The position numbers were made by a program, and so were the translations under genes. Shown one piece after another: positions 37,501 to 48,790 of a DNA stretch of 64,000 bases (position 1 is its first letter; every line of letters starts with the position of its first letter). Source of the DNA: Ciona savignyi (Eukaryota > Chordata > Ascidiacea > Phlebobranchia > Cionidae); NCBI GenBank assembly GCA_000149265.1, contig CH003265.1:587964-651963 (forward strand), given 5' to 3'. The notes beneath the pieces are model-generated. The model searched no databases and was not told where the DNA came from. It worked only from the letters and a program-made list of their open reading frames with translations.

Positions 37501-40500
37501 GGTCAGATTTGTCTTATAATTGTATCGATTTCATATTGTAAAAAAATATTGATGACAGTGTCGTTTATACGCAAGAAGTGAATTATATCACAGTGTACAT
37601 TGCTGAGTGGTTTGTCAGGAAACGTGACCATGGCTACAAAAATGCCGAAACAACCACACGTTAAAATGATTACTAAAACACCATCCAACATAATGGAATA
37701 AAAAAACCAGCATCCAACATAATGGAATAAAAAAACCAGCATCCAACATAATGGAAACTTATCTTACGTTGTTCATTTTAGATACGCGCAGCATCGGCAG
37801 TTGTGGCGGAACTCATTACGCTACTTCGATACAGCAACAGATTGCGTCTATGAACTATCCACGCGACTATCCAAATCGACAGAATTGTTTCTGGTATATA
37901 AACGCGCCTTCTGGTGAACAAGTTCAATTAAATGTCGTCACCCTAACAACTGAAACTTGTTGCGATTATTTAGAGGTAAACATATGTTAGGTATTACATT
38001 TTTTAATAATTTATGGCTTTCGTTTAACGTTTGTCTTTAACAGATATGCTATTAACACTTTGATTTAAACATATTCCTAAGAAAATAATATTTTAGATTT
38101 TTAATGGAAACTCAACAACACCCATTGTTGTTCTTCGTAACACCGCATCGAATCAGGAATATGTATCAACCAGGGGTTCGTTCAAGCTAAGGTTCATAAC
38201 AGACAGTAGTGTTGTTCACCGTGGCTTCCTTGCAAATTACAAAATAGGTGCATTTTTGACTTTATTGTCGTACTTTATAAATTGTCCTCTAATCAGTGTA
38301 CGGCCGAAAACTTGGTGGGTTAAGGTGTAAAAAATTGTCTAACACACATATATTTTATCAAATCTGATTAATTGGAGCTGACGTTAAAGCGCTATGCCCC
38401 CCAAAACAATTTTAAAAAAAGCACCGTTTTTGTTTTTTCACCTTTTAGAAGAATTTCTCCGGATATATCACCCTAACTTTTGGTTTCTGCATATCTAGAT
38501 GATGTTGTCTAACAAATAAAAACGTTTTATTGCGATTTACTTCTGAAAATGTCGGAGCCATGCACAAGTCATGCCTATCAAGCGTTTGATGAAAAAAAAT
38601 AATAAAAAAAACGGAAAAAACAATGTGTGTACCATTTTCCAGATGGGACCCATAGTAACCTCCATTGCCTTTTCCGTTGTATGGGGATAAATATGAATAT
38701 CCTATTCTTGCGAGTTTTGTTACACTATAGACCTACCTTATTAGCAATACGTTTAATATTGAATTATGTTTTGGCTTTCGCTTACTTAGTTACTGCACAT
38801 TCTTTTATATAAATATACATCTAGGAATCAGCTTAAAAATTAATAAAAATGTAATTATCTCCAGCACCTTGTGGTTTCAACGCAACCGCAACAAGTCTGC
38901 CTCAATATATCAGCTCGCCGGGATATCCAAATGACTACGGGAATCACGAAAATTGTGTCTGGACCATTGCAGCACTAGCGGGGTATCAAGTTCAGTTTAC
39001 ATTAAGCAGCGGGGGTATCACCGAAAGCTGTTGCGATAAAATACGAGTAAGTTTTATTTAGGTGGAGCCTAGCTTGTATTTATTAAAAGCGTATTTAACA
39101 AATACTTTTAAGTTTCAGTTCTGATGTGTACTTATAAGAGAATTAGCTTCGGAAAATGGATAATGGACTCAATCCTCTTAATTTTTTATATCTAAATTCA
39201 CTACTTTAAGAAATTGTTCGTTAACTCTACCTATACTCAATGGGGATGGGAAAGAAAAACCTAAGCCCTTTTCATTTAATTTAAGATTTTCGACGGGTCA
39301 ACCAGAAGAATCGGTGAATTGTCTGGAAATTTGCGACAGCTCGGCCCGTACAGTTCCTCCATGGGGTTCATGACAATTACATTCACCTCAGATCGTAGCG
39401 TGGTACGCAGAGGATTTCAAGGGAGCTTCATTCTAAGTAAATAAGAACTTCATAATATGCCTTTACAAAATCCCAAATAGCCAAATATTTAAATATGATT
39501 TCCTAAGCAAAAGGAAGAATCGCAGTTTCACAAGGTTGTGGTGGATCGCTCTTGGCAACACCTGATCTTCAACATATCACGTCTCCGAACTACCCGCGCA
39601 ATTATCCAAACAGGGCAAATTGCTCATGGACTTTAACAGCTCCGTCGGCGGGCTCGGTCGTACTTAATGTATCTTCACTGATAACAGAAAGTTGCTGCGA
39701 CTATTTAGAGGTAAGGTTTACGTTATTGAGCCTTGTTGGCAATTGGAAAATGGGAAATTTCGTTGTTCTTGTCAAGAGTTGTCCTTTTGTCTCTTTCTTA
39801 GATCTTTTCTCAATATAGTTCGTATTTGTTTGAAAAACCGAGCGTAATTTTTATGCGGTGCTTTTTATTTTTAATTTATTTTTTAAATATTATGTTTTAG
39901 TTGTAGTTTCCCATATATAAATGCGATGAATACCAGCATCTCCTCTGGCACACAATCTGTACTCGTTTCGGACAAAACTTGTACAATTGGAATGACTTAA
40001 TTATTATTATTTGTTTTCCATCCTGCTACATTGGCAGTAAGATGATTCAAAACAGCAGTTGTGTCCATGGAAACAAATACAAGTAATTTAACTGCCTTTC
40101 AGGTGAGAACACATAACCAATACGCTAAATTAATGGGCACAATGATATCTGAGCGGCAATTCACTTCACCATCCATAACACTGCGTTTTTACACCGACCG
40201 ATCGGTTGTGCGGCGTGGATTTACTGCATCTTATAAAATCGGTATGTATAATATATTTGTTACAAGTAAGACATACAAAAGGTTTTGTTATATTGTTTTT
40301 CCGTCGCATAGCTAAGTCGGTTGGCGCGTCTGGGAGCAATTAGAATCAAAACTACCTGCTCGAATAATTTGTTTTGGACTTAAGCAGGGCATCTTAACGA
40401 TATAACCCAAATCTAGTGGATTAATGGGTGACATGATTATTTGGAACGTCTCGTGAATATTTGGCAAGAACTCCGGTAAAATCCCTTCACGGGCCGGACC

Positions 40501-41490
40501 CGGCACGCGGGCCGTATATGTTGCTCATGGCTGATTTAGTGACAAGCTGATATCCAACGTGTGGCCGAATGATTACCCCGATTGGTTCATATTAGATTTT
40601 ATATAAAAACAGTCTTAGTAACAAACCCATCGCGAGTTTCAAACCTGGCCCATTTAAAAAACACAAAAATAGGTGGCGTGGCCGAATAATTAAAGCGAAG
40701 AGTTTATGTTGCTAATTCTATATATAAACGGTCAAAATGCCCATCTTGAATTTAAAACTCAGCCCGTCTTGAGTTTAAAAGTGGTTTTATCGTCAAAACA
40801 ATTGTTGCAATAATATCGGGGTGTATAATATCAGACGTGAGACTCGGTAAACCATATTCTATGCGCTACAAAAAAGGTATGTCATATTTAGACAAGAATC
40901 TTAACTAACATCTACTGTGTTACAATTAAAAGATATTTGCAACAATTGGATTCGGTAGTGCCATAAAATTACTGTAATTTTTTTGGCGTTTAAATTCGAT
41001 GGGGTAAAAAAAACTCGAGGTGTTCACTTTGATGGTTTTTCTGTTAAAACGTGTGAGTTTAAGTATCTGATAGTTATGTTCACATGGGCTGCTCAAATTT
41101 GTCTAACATACCCCGTGCTAACCGGTGCTTCACCATTATTTAGCGCAATGTGGTTTTGAAGCAAACGCTACGAACGTTCCACAAAGTATTCGATCACCTG
41201 GATTCCCGAGCCAGTATCCTTCCAATGTGGACTGCGACTGGATAATCACGGCCCCCGCCAACGAGCAAGTTGTAATTGCGATAGTGGAGGGAAGGACGCA
41301 AAGAACCGATGATTACTTGCAAGTTTGGGACGGTACAAGATTGTTGACTCAATTGACAGGAAGATTCCCCACAACCCGACACTCCTCAACGACTGGGTCT
41401 CTTCGACTGCATTTTCACAGTGATCCTTCACGAGGCGCTAAAGGCTTCCACCTGACGTATGCAATACGTTATCCGATTCCGTCAAAATAA
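34547..41490 (+). CDS. Gene D: secreted protein with Cys-rich N-terminal module, 2 TSP1 and 5 CUB domains
   Basis: 16 exons total 2664 nt = 887 aa: 34547-34595, 34675-34766, 34822-34907, 35078-35205, 35358-35517, 36344-36477, 36657-37001, 37067-37245, 37360-37501, 37782-37975, 38097-38247, 38865-39046, 39286-39436, 39526-39710, 40103-40241, 41144-41490. Signal peptide about 1-16. A module shared with genes E and F (about 17-217) carries two basic cleavage-like sites (RRRSKR at 22-27, RRTKR at 125-129) and conserved GCHW, FDFSSLVDY, CW, GCGC, PLRNVI motifs. One 345-nt exon holds two TSP1 repeats (FWSPWSSW, SWSNWVSW). CUB1-4 (about 332-773) are each split over two exons at the CCD-x-LE/IR position; CUB5 (773-887) is a single exon, suggesting separate origin. 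No membrane anchor. AATAAA overlaps the stop. It probably acts in extracellular matrix or humoral binding (inference). Confidence 0.9.
35927..36075 (+). repeat. SINE 3' fragment in gene D intron 5
   Basis: Contains AACACATTCTGCAATAG-type, GATGGTGAGTAATCTGACGATTGCC and GATAAACATGAATAAC blocks; the tRNA-like head is absent. Confidence 0.5.
37682..37756. repeat. 29-bp direct repeat, 2.6 copies
   Basis: The unit starts CATCCAACATAATGGAATAA and recurs at 37682, 37711 and 37740 with almost no change. It lies in the intron ending at the CUB2 exon (acceptor 37781). Confidence 0.85.
40556..40780 (+). repeat. Pair of tRNA-Leu/Ser-like short elements
   Basis: Two related copies start GTGGCCGAATGATTA (40561) and GTGGCCGAATAATTA (40678), an A-box as in tRNA-Leu/Ser. 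The first is followed by TATATAAAAACAGTCTTAGTAAC and GAGTTTCAAACC (B-box-like). They do not fold into a proper tRNA by eye and are taken as a second tRNA-derived SINE family. Confidence 0.5.
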
Positions 41491-41835
41491 AACTGCACGT
41501 TATTAAAAGTTATTTTATAAACTGTCACTAAACTTAAGATCATTTTGTCACTAAACTTAAAATATTTTTCAATGTTTAAAGACCATTTAATCACATTAAA
41601 AAAATCTTCATATAAATATTTTGTTTAGGTGCAATATGTTGTTTTAGGGCAGGGTATTTATGTCTTCTCTCCGTTAACGAGAAAACGCAATACAGATTTC
41701 AACCGTAAGGTTGCTTTTAGCAGGGATTATCTACAGTGTGTTATACATGGTTGAGACAATCCTTTAGTTTTCAAGGCCATTAATCCACATGAATACCGGT
41801 ACCCAGTTAATGTAAGTATAGCCTATACTGTGTAG

Positions 41836-42133
41836 GAGGATAGGATAGGATATTCATGTTTATCCCCGTGAATGGGAAAACCAAGGGGGTTATCACACGG
41901 GCAATCGTCAGATCCCCTCGCGCCCATCCTCGGGTTACCGGAGCTATTGCAATGTGTTGTATATGATAGACACGTTCCTTCAATTTGGTAGAACCCATTA
42001 ATCCGCTCGGTTCAGGTAATGTCCGTAAAGTGCCTTGTCCACGGACACAACAGACTTGCTAGCGACCAGTTTTACACCTGCAACCTTTCGATTGAAAGGC
42101 GACGCACTTAACCGCTAGACAAACCTGCCGGAC
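41836..42133 (-). repeat. tRNA-derived SINE, full-length - copy
   Basis: AGGATAGGATAGG tail repeats, then the complete family body, ending with the reverse complement of the head (CTTAACCGCTAGACAAACC ... GCCGGAC). Close to the copy at 20709-21008. Confidence 0.88.
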
Positions 42134-42519
42134 AAATGTAAAATATTTTTAAAACGGCAAATTTTGGCAAAAACGTAGAAGTTTAATTAAAATTTAACTT
42201 AGAAGACCATTTAGGTATCGCAGAGCATAACGAAAATCTGTACCAATTTGACCAAGTTGTAAAGCTTTTTGCCTGTGTTTTAATTAGAGTTTAAGTTAAC
42301 TAACCGGTCCCATGTGAGGTAGGCGATATTCTGACGATTAAAGATACCTCTACAATCTTGGTTAAAATGATTAATGTGTAGATTTCCTCCAATACCAGCT
42401 TTTCAGTAACCAACGGCTCGGTAGAAACGTTCAGTGGCTTCTAGTACATGCGATCATTTGCAGATAACCCACTAAACTACTTAGCTCACAAAATCCAGTT
42501 ACAGTTTTAAAACACAAAA

Positions 42520-42908
42520 GCTATTCCTTAACCATGATAACATCCCATGTACCCCATTGTCCCCACGATGCAATGCAATTTCTTCGGCATAGCCGTTCTT
42601 GGGGTTTGGGCCCGGACAGCTAAACGGAACCGGTTATCGGACAAGATAAAAAGCAGGCGGAAGGATTTCGACCTACTTTGGGTAGTGCCGCCAAACAGAA
42701 AACCAAACAACCTCTACTGCTACAAGCCGATCATTACCGACTGCAGGGCACAGGTTGGATAATGATGTATCAAATTTTGACCCGTACAGGACATAACTGA
42801 AGTTTGGCAGGATTCCTGCCACCTCTGAAACTTCTTCATCGCGTTTTCAACCCTCCAGTGCCACAAGTGAATGAAAAAGTTCACGATCTCCATGCGACCA
42901 AAATGAAT
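42520..42908 (-). pseudogene. Relic of an E/F-type TSP1 exon
   Basis: The minus strand matches the start of the 828-nt TSP1 exon of genes E and F: acceptor-like TAG before 42908, TTTTGGTCGCATGGAGATCG, then TTCACTTGTGGCACTGG, GGTGGCAGGAATCC, later GTCCGGGCCCA and TGCCGAAGAAATTGC. Reading it needs at least two frame changes and has an in-frame TGA where the live genes have an Arg codon. About the first three TSP1 repeats are covered. It shows that at least one more gene of this family once stood here. Confidence 0.8.
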
Positions 42909-43342
42909 CTATTGTATATGAATTTTAATTAAGAATTAAAAACTAATTAACTTTCATTAAAAGCTTATACGATAACATCGACATTATAATTAGGCATAAA
43001 TGAATTTTCAATAGAGAATATAGATCGTGCCAATGTTTTGCGTGACAAATAATTATGTATAATTACAGCATTATTGTAAAACCACAACTGCAATTAGTTT
43101 TTTTTTTGTGTTTTTGCCATTCTAGAGTGAGTTATTATTATTACATCAAAATTGTACGAGTGCAATATGACTTAATATCATATTATTTTGCTTTAATTCG
43201 TTACCTCACTAACCCCAAAAAATTAATTGTGCGTCTACTAGCAATATTTCGTAAAGGGCCGTCCATATGGATAAAGGCTAAAGGGCAAAGCCGAGGCATT
43301 TGTTTCATTGGTGGTGCGGTTTTGATTTGGATAGTAAGGTTA

Positions 43343-43445
43343 CACGTATGGCCGAATGGTTAACGCGACCGATACATATACAGACTTCTAAACAAAAACG
43401 TCCTTAGTAACGGAACCCTAAATTCTAAACTAAGCTCAGTTAAAA

Positions 43446-43484
<39 letters not shown>

Positions 43485-43600
43485 TTAGAAAACTGTATGG
43501 TCGTCTGGATAAATGAATAACGGGACCTATAAACATACTGACTCCTACCCAAAAACGTTTCTAGTGAAGAGCTTGGGTTCATGGTTTCAAAACTCGGGAA
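43343..43600 (+). repeat. Second pair of tRNA-Leu/Ser-like short elements, with TA microsatellite between
   Basis: Copies begin TGGCCGAATGGTTAACGCG (43349) and TGGTCGTCTGGATAAATG (about 43498), both followed by CAGACTTCTA / CTGACTCCTA and AAAAACGTCCTTAGT / AAAAACGTTTCTAGT. Same family as 40556-40780. A (TA)n microsatellite occupies 43449-43486. Confidence 0.5.
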
Positions 43601-44157
43601 TAAAATATAATGAAACTTCGTATCAATTAAAATAGACATAAATTATGATTAATCCGACAATCAGGGTTATTTTTATGCAGTAGACTTTTAGACTATATTT
43701 CAGTTGATGTGATCATAAAAGACTAATTAATACGTTAAAAGAGTTATCGAGCGTGTAAATATAAAGTTATAGAGCATTCAGACAAGCAATAACAAAATTC
43801 AAGAAAAATACCCACTTTATTAAAAGGTACCGGAATTTTAAAGCAGCAAATGAAAAGTCACCGAAAACATTTTCTTCGTGCCAGCATAATCAAAAAATCT
43901 TTGATCAACTCCGTCAGAAATATTATTATATTTGATAGCATGACTTTTTTAAAGTACCCTCGCGCTAAGGCAAGCTCTTTTTTTATTATGCTCTTTTAAC
44001 TGCGTTATACGGTGTTGCAAATAACTGTTGCAAAAACACAACCGAACGATGTTTTACTCATAGAAATCTACAAAAACCTTAACGATGTCTTGAGATGTTG
44101 TTGTAAACTGAGGCATCTCGATCCTCATATGCATTGTCCACTACAAAGTTTTCACTG

Positions 44158-44263
44158 ACAGTTTGAATTTTATTTGCACAGAGGACAATAGATTGTTGAT
44201 TCATTATCTCTTCCGATGCAAAGTAACGATCAAACTTGAAACAATAGCATAGTTTTCACTGGA
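44158..44263 (-). pseudogene. Dead tandem duplicate of the gene E terminal exon
   Basis: About 106 bp that align with the next ~106 bp (the live final exon 44274-44339 with flanks): shared AGGACAATAGATTGTTGATT / AGGAAAACAGATTGTTGAAT and CAATAGCA blocks. In this copy the acceptor AG reads AA and the frame opens V-stop, so it cannot be used. Confidence 0.7.
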
Positions 44264-44272
44264 AGATTGTAT

Positions 44273-44278
44273 TTTATT
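44273..44278 (-). promoter_or_regulatory. Poly(A) signal overlapping gene E stop
   Basis: AATAAA spans the AAA-TAA-A end of the reading frame. The same arrangement occurs at 3396-3401 (A), 41486-41491 (D) and 51333-51338 (F). Confidence 0.5.
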
Positions 44279-47200
44279 TACACGGAGGAAAACAGATTGT
44301 TGAATCAGTATCTCTTCCCGTGCATAGTAACGAACGAACCTGAAACAATAGCACAATGGAAGTTTTAAAGCTTGGTGATGTAAAAGAAAAATAAGGAATG
44401 ATTAAAAAAACGCCTTTTAACGAAAAACAGGGTCTTCGGTAGAAAGATAAAGAAAGTAAAGTTGTTTTTTTTTGTTACCACACAACATCAGCACTATTTA
44501 CCTGCAACCCTCCCTGTGTACAAATCCTCGATCTTACACGTGAACCGAAACCCCCACAACGGGTGACAGAGCATGGGGAATACCCTGACCAAGCTGACCA
44601 TGCTGGGGCGATTTGGCCTGTATGTTAAATCAGTGTTAATAAGGCAGTGTTAAATAATAAATATATATATATGTGTAATAATATGTATGTATTATAAAAC
44701 AAACTGAGTTGTAATTTTTAAGCTACTTATAGACCAATATCAAGGGACAATCCTTATGCAGCCAACCGTATATATAAATATATCACAAGGTACTTACAAC
44801 GAGTCCCAGAACACGCTTGAACCATTGAAGAGAGACCACCGAATTGCCGCACACACAAAACATCTGCAACAAATCCGCCCACCAATCCCAAGCATTGTCG
44901 TGATCTAGATCGAGTCCCAATAGAACAGTTGCTGGAACATTGGCCCCACCTGCCCCACGCACCCCACCGAAGACTCGGAGTTGGGCAAAAACCGGCGTTA
45001 CAGTAACGCGATTGCGTTCCTCGGCTCGAGCACCTTGGAGATGAACATACACGAGATCGATGTCTTGTTTGAAGACAGCTATCAGAACATCTACCCCAAG
45101 GACCCCATGGTTCCCAGGGTGAGTCACAACCCACATTACAAGACCGGACATCTGTCCGAGAGCCAACACAGCTTGCTTGAGAAGTATAAAGACACTGGCG
45201 TCTCCGTGTCTGGGTCTTAGAAGGACAGTTTCCACGACAAGACTTCCATGTTCCCCACTGTCCCCAAGATCCAATGCCGCAATTTCTTCGGCATGACCGT
45301 GATTGGGTGCGTGGGCCCGGACAGTCACGTAAAAATCTACCTGGCTGGGAATTAAGAGGGCGGCAGGTTCTCGAGCGAGTTCGGGTACCAGTTGTGCTGC
45401 AAAACAGCGCATTGCATTGACTCCACTGGCCCCATGCTGACCATTGACGACTGCAAGGTGATGAGTTGCATCTTCTCGACTCAAATCCTGATCCCGGACA
45501 GGATCTAACTGATGTTTGGGCTGGATTCCTGCCATCTCTGCAACTTCTCCGTCGCGTTTCAAACCCAGTACTGCCACAAGTGGACGTACAACCGGTCCAA
45601 GAACTCCATGGAGACCAAAATGGTTCTATAAAACATTTCTTCGAAATTGAAATGAATCTATATTATCCGAGGTCAAACCTTAAGATTTTCCATGTCACAA
45701 CCCCAGACATAATGCACCAAGGATAAATATAATTTGCCTTTATCAAAATGGAGATTTTATACTGATTACAATAATATATTACTATATTTTTCTATGCAGA
45801 GTCATCTAACCTGGCGGAAAGAATTGTTCGTTGCATTTTCCTATAACGTTTCGCAAGGGGGCGTCGGTACGAGTGAGAGCTTCAAAACGGAAGACCCATG
45901 CATTCTGTCCACCTGGTGGCGTGGTTAGGTTGGTTTGGCAACCACAGCCTTCGCATCTATTAAACGATGAAAAAGTTGAATATATTACCAACAAAAGCAT
46001 AGCAGTGTATTCGAAAGAGGCATTGGATTTCTAATTAAACGTAAAAGTTCACTAAACTTATTAAACTTGTGGTTTTTTTTAAGCCTTCCTTGCTGTACTT
46101 AAAATAACTCGTACAAAATGAACTAAAAATTCCGCTAACTCACATTTCTGACAAAAATACCCCACCCCCATGTTGGACAAGCCATCGATTCATTATTTTA
46201 AAAAGAGTTAATTTTAAACGACAATCAAAATACCCGTATCCGTATACTGTATGCTCTCGGATAAAACGGGACAACTGTTCGTAGTCAATGCTGATCGCAC
46301 TATCAGCTAGTTCTCGGTCGTTTTGAATGCAGGAAGCGTAGGCCGTTTGTGGACCGATCTGGCGTTTCTTTCGTCGCTTGCCACTGGGATATCGCACTAA
46401 AAACAGTGGAATAATGAGGGACTGTACCGTAACAAATAACACAGCAAATGTCTTTTACGACAAAATGTTTTTAAAATGTATATTCATATATTAAACTTTT
46501 ACACATGTGCTATTATGTAGATATTTATAAGAAGTTTTATTTCCTTTTTATTTCCTTTTAATATCAAAGAGAGGAAATATGCTTTTTTATATTCCTTCAG
46601 TGAAGTTAAGATGATCTTTAAAGGCAGGCTTATTTTAGTTTAATATATAGGTATACTATTACGCGTATCATGCAAATGATCCACTTACGTGGGCCACCAT
46701 TTCCTACGTCAGTGGCGAACTCTGAAATACAATCACTGAGTGGCTGGAACAGAACCGAAGTTGCATCCACATATTGCGCAATGCGACCTTGCCAGCATTG
46801 AGCTGTGTCAGCAGAGTTGCTGTGAGCGTAATTAAGTTGATTTTAATAATAAATCACAGGGCAATCGTCAGACTATCTAGCGATTACGTAAAGGGAGGCT
46901 TCTCACACTGGTAATAGATCATCTCGCGCCCGCCGTAATGAAAACTAATGCTGTGCGTTGTGTATGATTAAGACGTTTCCTTCAATTTTGGTAGAGCCCA
47001 CTATTGCATTGGCTCTATAGGTTATGTCCACTGTGGATTATTCGCTCCTTTTGATTTCGCATTCACGGGGATAAAACATGAATATCAAATGGGCTTGTTA
47101 ATCATAATACCACATGCATTTTTGTCCTGTTGGATCTACTATGATTGGTGTGCTTAAGTTAATAAAATATGGGAATATCGTAAATAATATAAAGAAAAAC

Positions 47201-48716
47201 ATAAATATAATACTACACGGACCTGCATAACCAGCCATCAGTATTAAGATACCAAAATGTACACAATATACCGTAATCCACCAACGAGTTGAAATCAAAC
47301 CCGGAAGATGAAATCTGCATTAGTATAACAAAGGTGTTAGTGAGTCTTACAGACTAACACGACTCCAGGGGTTGAACAACTAATATAATATGAATATGAA
47401 TATGCTTATACTGCCAGCAGTTTGGAACTAAACGTTCTTGTCCTTTATTCTAGCTGAATCACCTTTAAACAATAATCTTATCAAGTGTTGTTTCAAAGCA
47501 AGGAAACGAATAAACAGCTTTATAAAACTAAATGAAAACTTGTAAGGAATGGCCAAAAAGTTACCTATTATATTTATACGAATGATCTCGTGTCCACCAT
47601 TTTCCGTGCGTTTCGCTAATACGAGTCATGGTTAAGTCACTAAAACCACATAATGACTATAGAAAAGTGGCTGTGTCCCGGGCCAATGTACTTAGAAGAC
47701 TTTTCGTAACCTCTTTATTAAATAGTTGTACAATTAAAAAGAGCCATACATTATAACAAAGACAAATAATGCGTGATAAATATTAAATAAACAAACACCT
47801 TTTGCGACAAACATGTTGCCATGTAAGTCCTCAGCGTATTAGTGTTGCTTGCGGCTTGTGCGTTGCTATCTCTTTTCTTGCGACCTCCTGAGAGCCCAGT
47901 GAACCAATGGCATCCTGGAAATAAACTACATTGGGACAAATAAAACTCGCAATTTTAAAATGTCCTTGTTGAGAAAGACGGTCGTTATCAATTAAAAAAG
48001 GAATTTTGTTTTTGTAGTATCACGCTACATAATCTCGGTTTGTTGTGATCGAACCACGAGTCGTTGTACTTTAAATCCTCTTATTGGACATTATTTTTGC
48101 CTGAAGGGAATTTTTCATAGAATTTAGGAAGCATATCTCTAATAGTAGGGTATTTATTATTGTTTATGCATATTATATTTTAAGTGATTTTCTAGGGTGA
48201 ACTTAAAAAAATAATTTAAGTTATGTTTTTGATTCATACATCTATTAACTTTCTTAGAATTTTACAAAAAATGTTCCTTTACGAATCTGTGAAATATCGC
48301 GCAAAAATGCCAAAAATGCTAAAAATGGACCGTTTTTTACATTTTCCCCGATAGCAGGAATAATCCTTTTAATTTTAGTAATATTAAGAGAAAGTTTAAA
48401 CCTGTTTCGATAACGCGTTCCGCAGAAAAAAAATCAAAATGTGGTTCTACCCAGCATACGTTGCAAATTCGGTGTTCTGGTGATAATGTAAAATAGAAAA
48501 TGCAGACTAGCAGCTACGAGCTGAATGGGAGTATTCTATCCTAATCATAACACATTCAAAAATTAATTCATATTACTTATTTTAAAAAATCTAAGAACCT
48601 TATTATTTATAGACTACTAGCTAATTTGAAGTTTGTTTTGGGCTGTAGTTTTAACTATACGTACCTTCGCATATTGAAAGTAGCGCTAAGCCTAAAATGA
48701 TATTCCACAATTTCAT
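44274..48716 (-). CDS. Gene E: secreted six-TSP1 protein with D-type N-terminal module
   Basis: Nine exons total 1710 nt = 569 aa, in transcription order: 48716-48665, 47914-47799, 47314-47223, 46819-46689, 46396-46234, 45956-45811, 45625-44798, 44617-44502, 44339-44274. Signal peptide MKLWNIILGLALLSICE. The N-terminal module (about 18-233) follows gene D exon for exon and phase for phase: GCHWF, RKKR (29-32), FDFNSLVDY, CW, KRRKKR (137-142, strong furin-type site), GCGC, PLRNVI. One 828-nt exon encodes five TSP1 repeats (FWSPWSSW, QWSAWGQWSQC, SWGQWGTWKSC, PWEPWGPWGRC, RWGAWGRWGQC) with W-x-x-W C-mannosylation motifs. A sixth TSP1 (AWSAWSGYSPC) is split over the last two exons. AATAAA overlaps the TAA stop. 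Tandem paralogue of gene F; convergent with gene D. Role unknown, probably matrix or cell-guidance type binding (inference). Confidence 0.9.
46855..47090. repeat. Composite SINE remnant in gene E intron 3
   Basis: Blocks of the SINE in minus orientation (GCAATCGTCAGACTATCTAG, CTCGCGCCCGCCG) are followed by a plus-orientation tail (CACGGGGATAAAACATGAATATC). Two insertions or a rearranged copy. A related composite sits at about 54140-54250 in gene F. Confidence 0.5.
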
Positions 48717-48790
48717 TTTGCTGCAACGATTTTTTTAATAATGAGTTCGGATTTGAGTTTGAGTAAAATATGAAGCTTCGATAGCCTAAG
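48717..48790 (-). promoter_or_regulatory. Gene E core promoter, conserved with gene F
   Basis: The ~75 bp upstream of the start codon align with 57539-57610 upstream of gene F: TTATTAA, AAATATT/ATATTTT-CTCAAA and CTATCG blocks are kept. An ATATTTT TATA-like motif lies about 50 bp upstream. In E the ATG is preceded by TTGCAG, a possible trans-splice acceptor; F has TTGCGG. Confidence 0.4.

Larger units (their letters stand above)
41491..44273. other. Convergent intergenic region D-E
   Basis: Holds a decayed SINE (about 41645-41800, -), a full SINE (41836-42133, -), a TSP1 pseudo-exon (about 42520-42908, -), a TA microsatellite (43449-43486), paired tRNA-like repeats and a dead duplicate of the gene E terminal exon (about 44158-44263). 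No live gene seen. Confidence 0.6.

Noticed and set aside
43055..43363. 102-codon + frame
   Set aside because: AT-rich composition, no domain, no splice context, overlaps the tRNA-like repeat at its end.
44783..45577. 264-codon minus-strand open frame over the gene E TSP1 exon (similarly 52004-52606 in F)
   Set aside because: It is an out-of-frame shadow; the correct frame gives five TSP1 repeats with matching splice phases.
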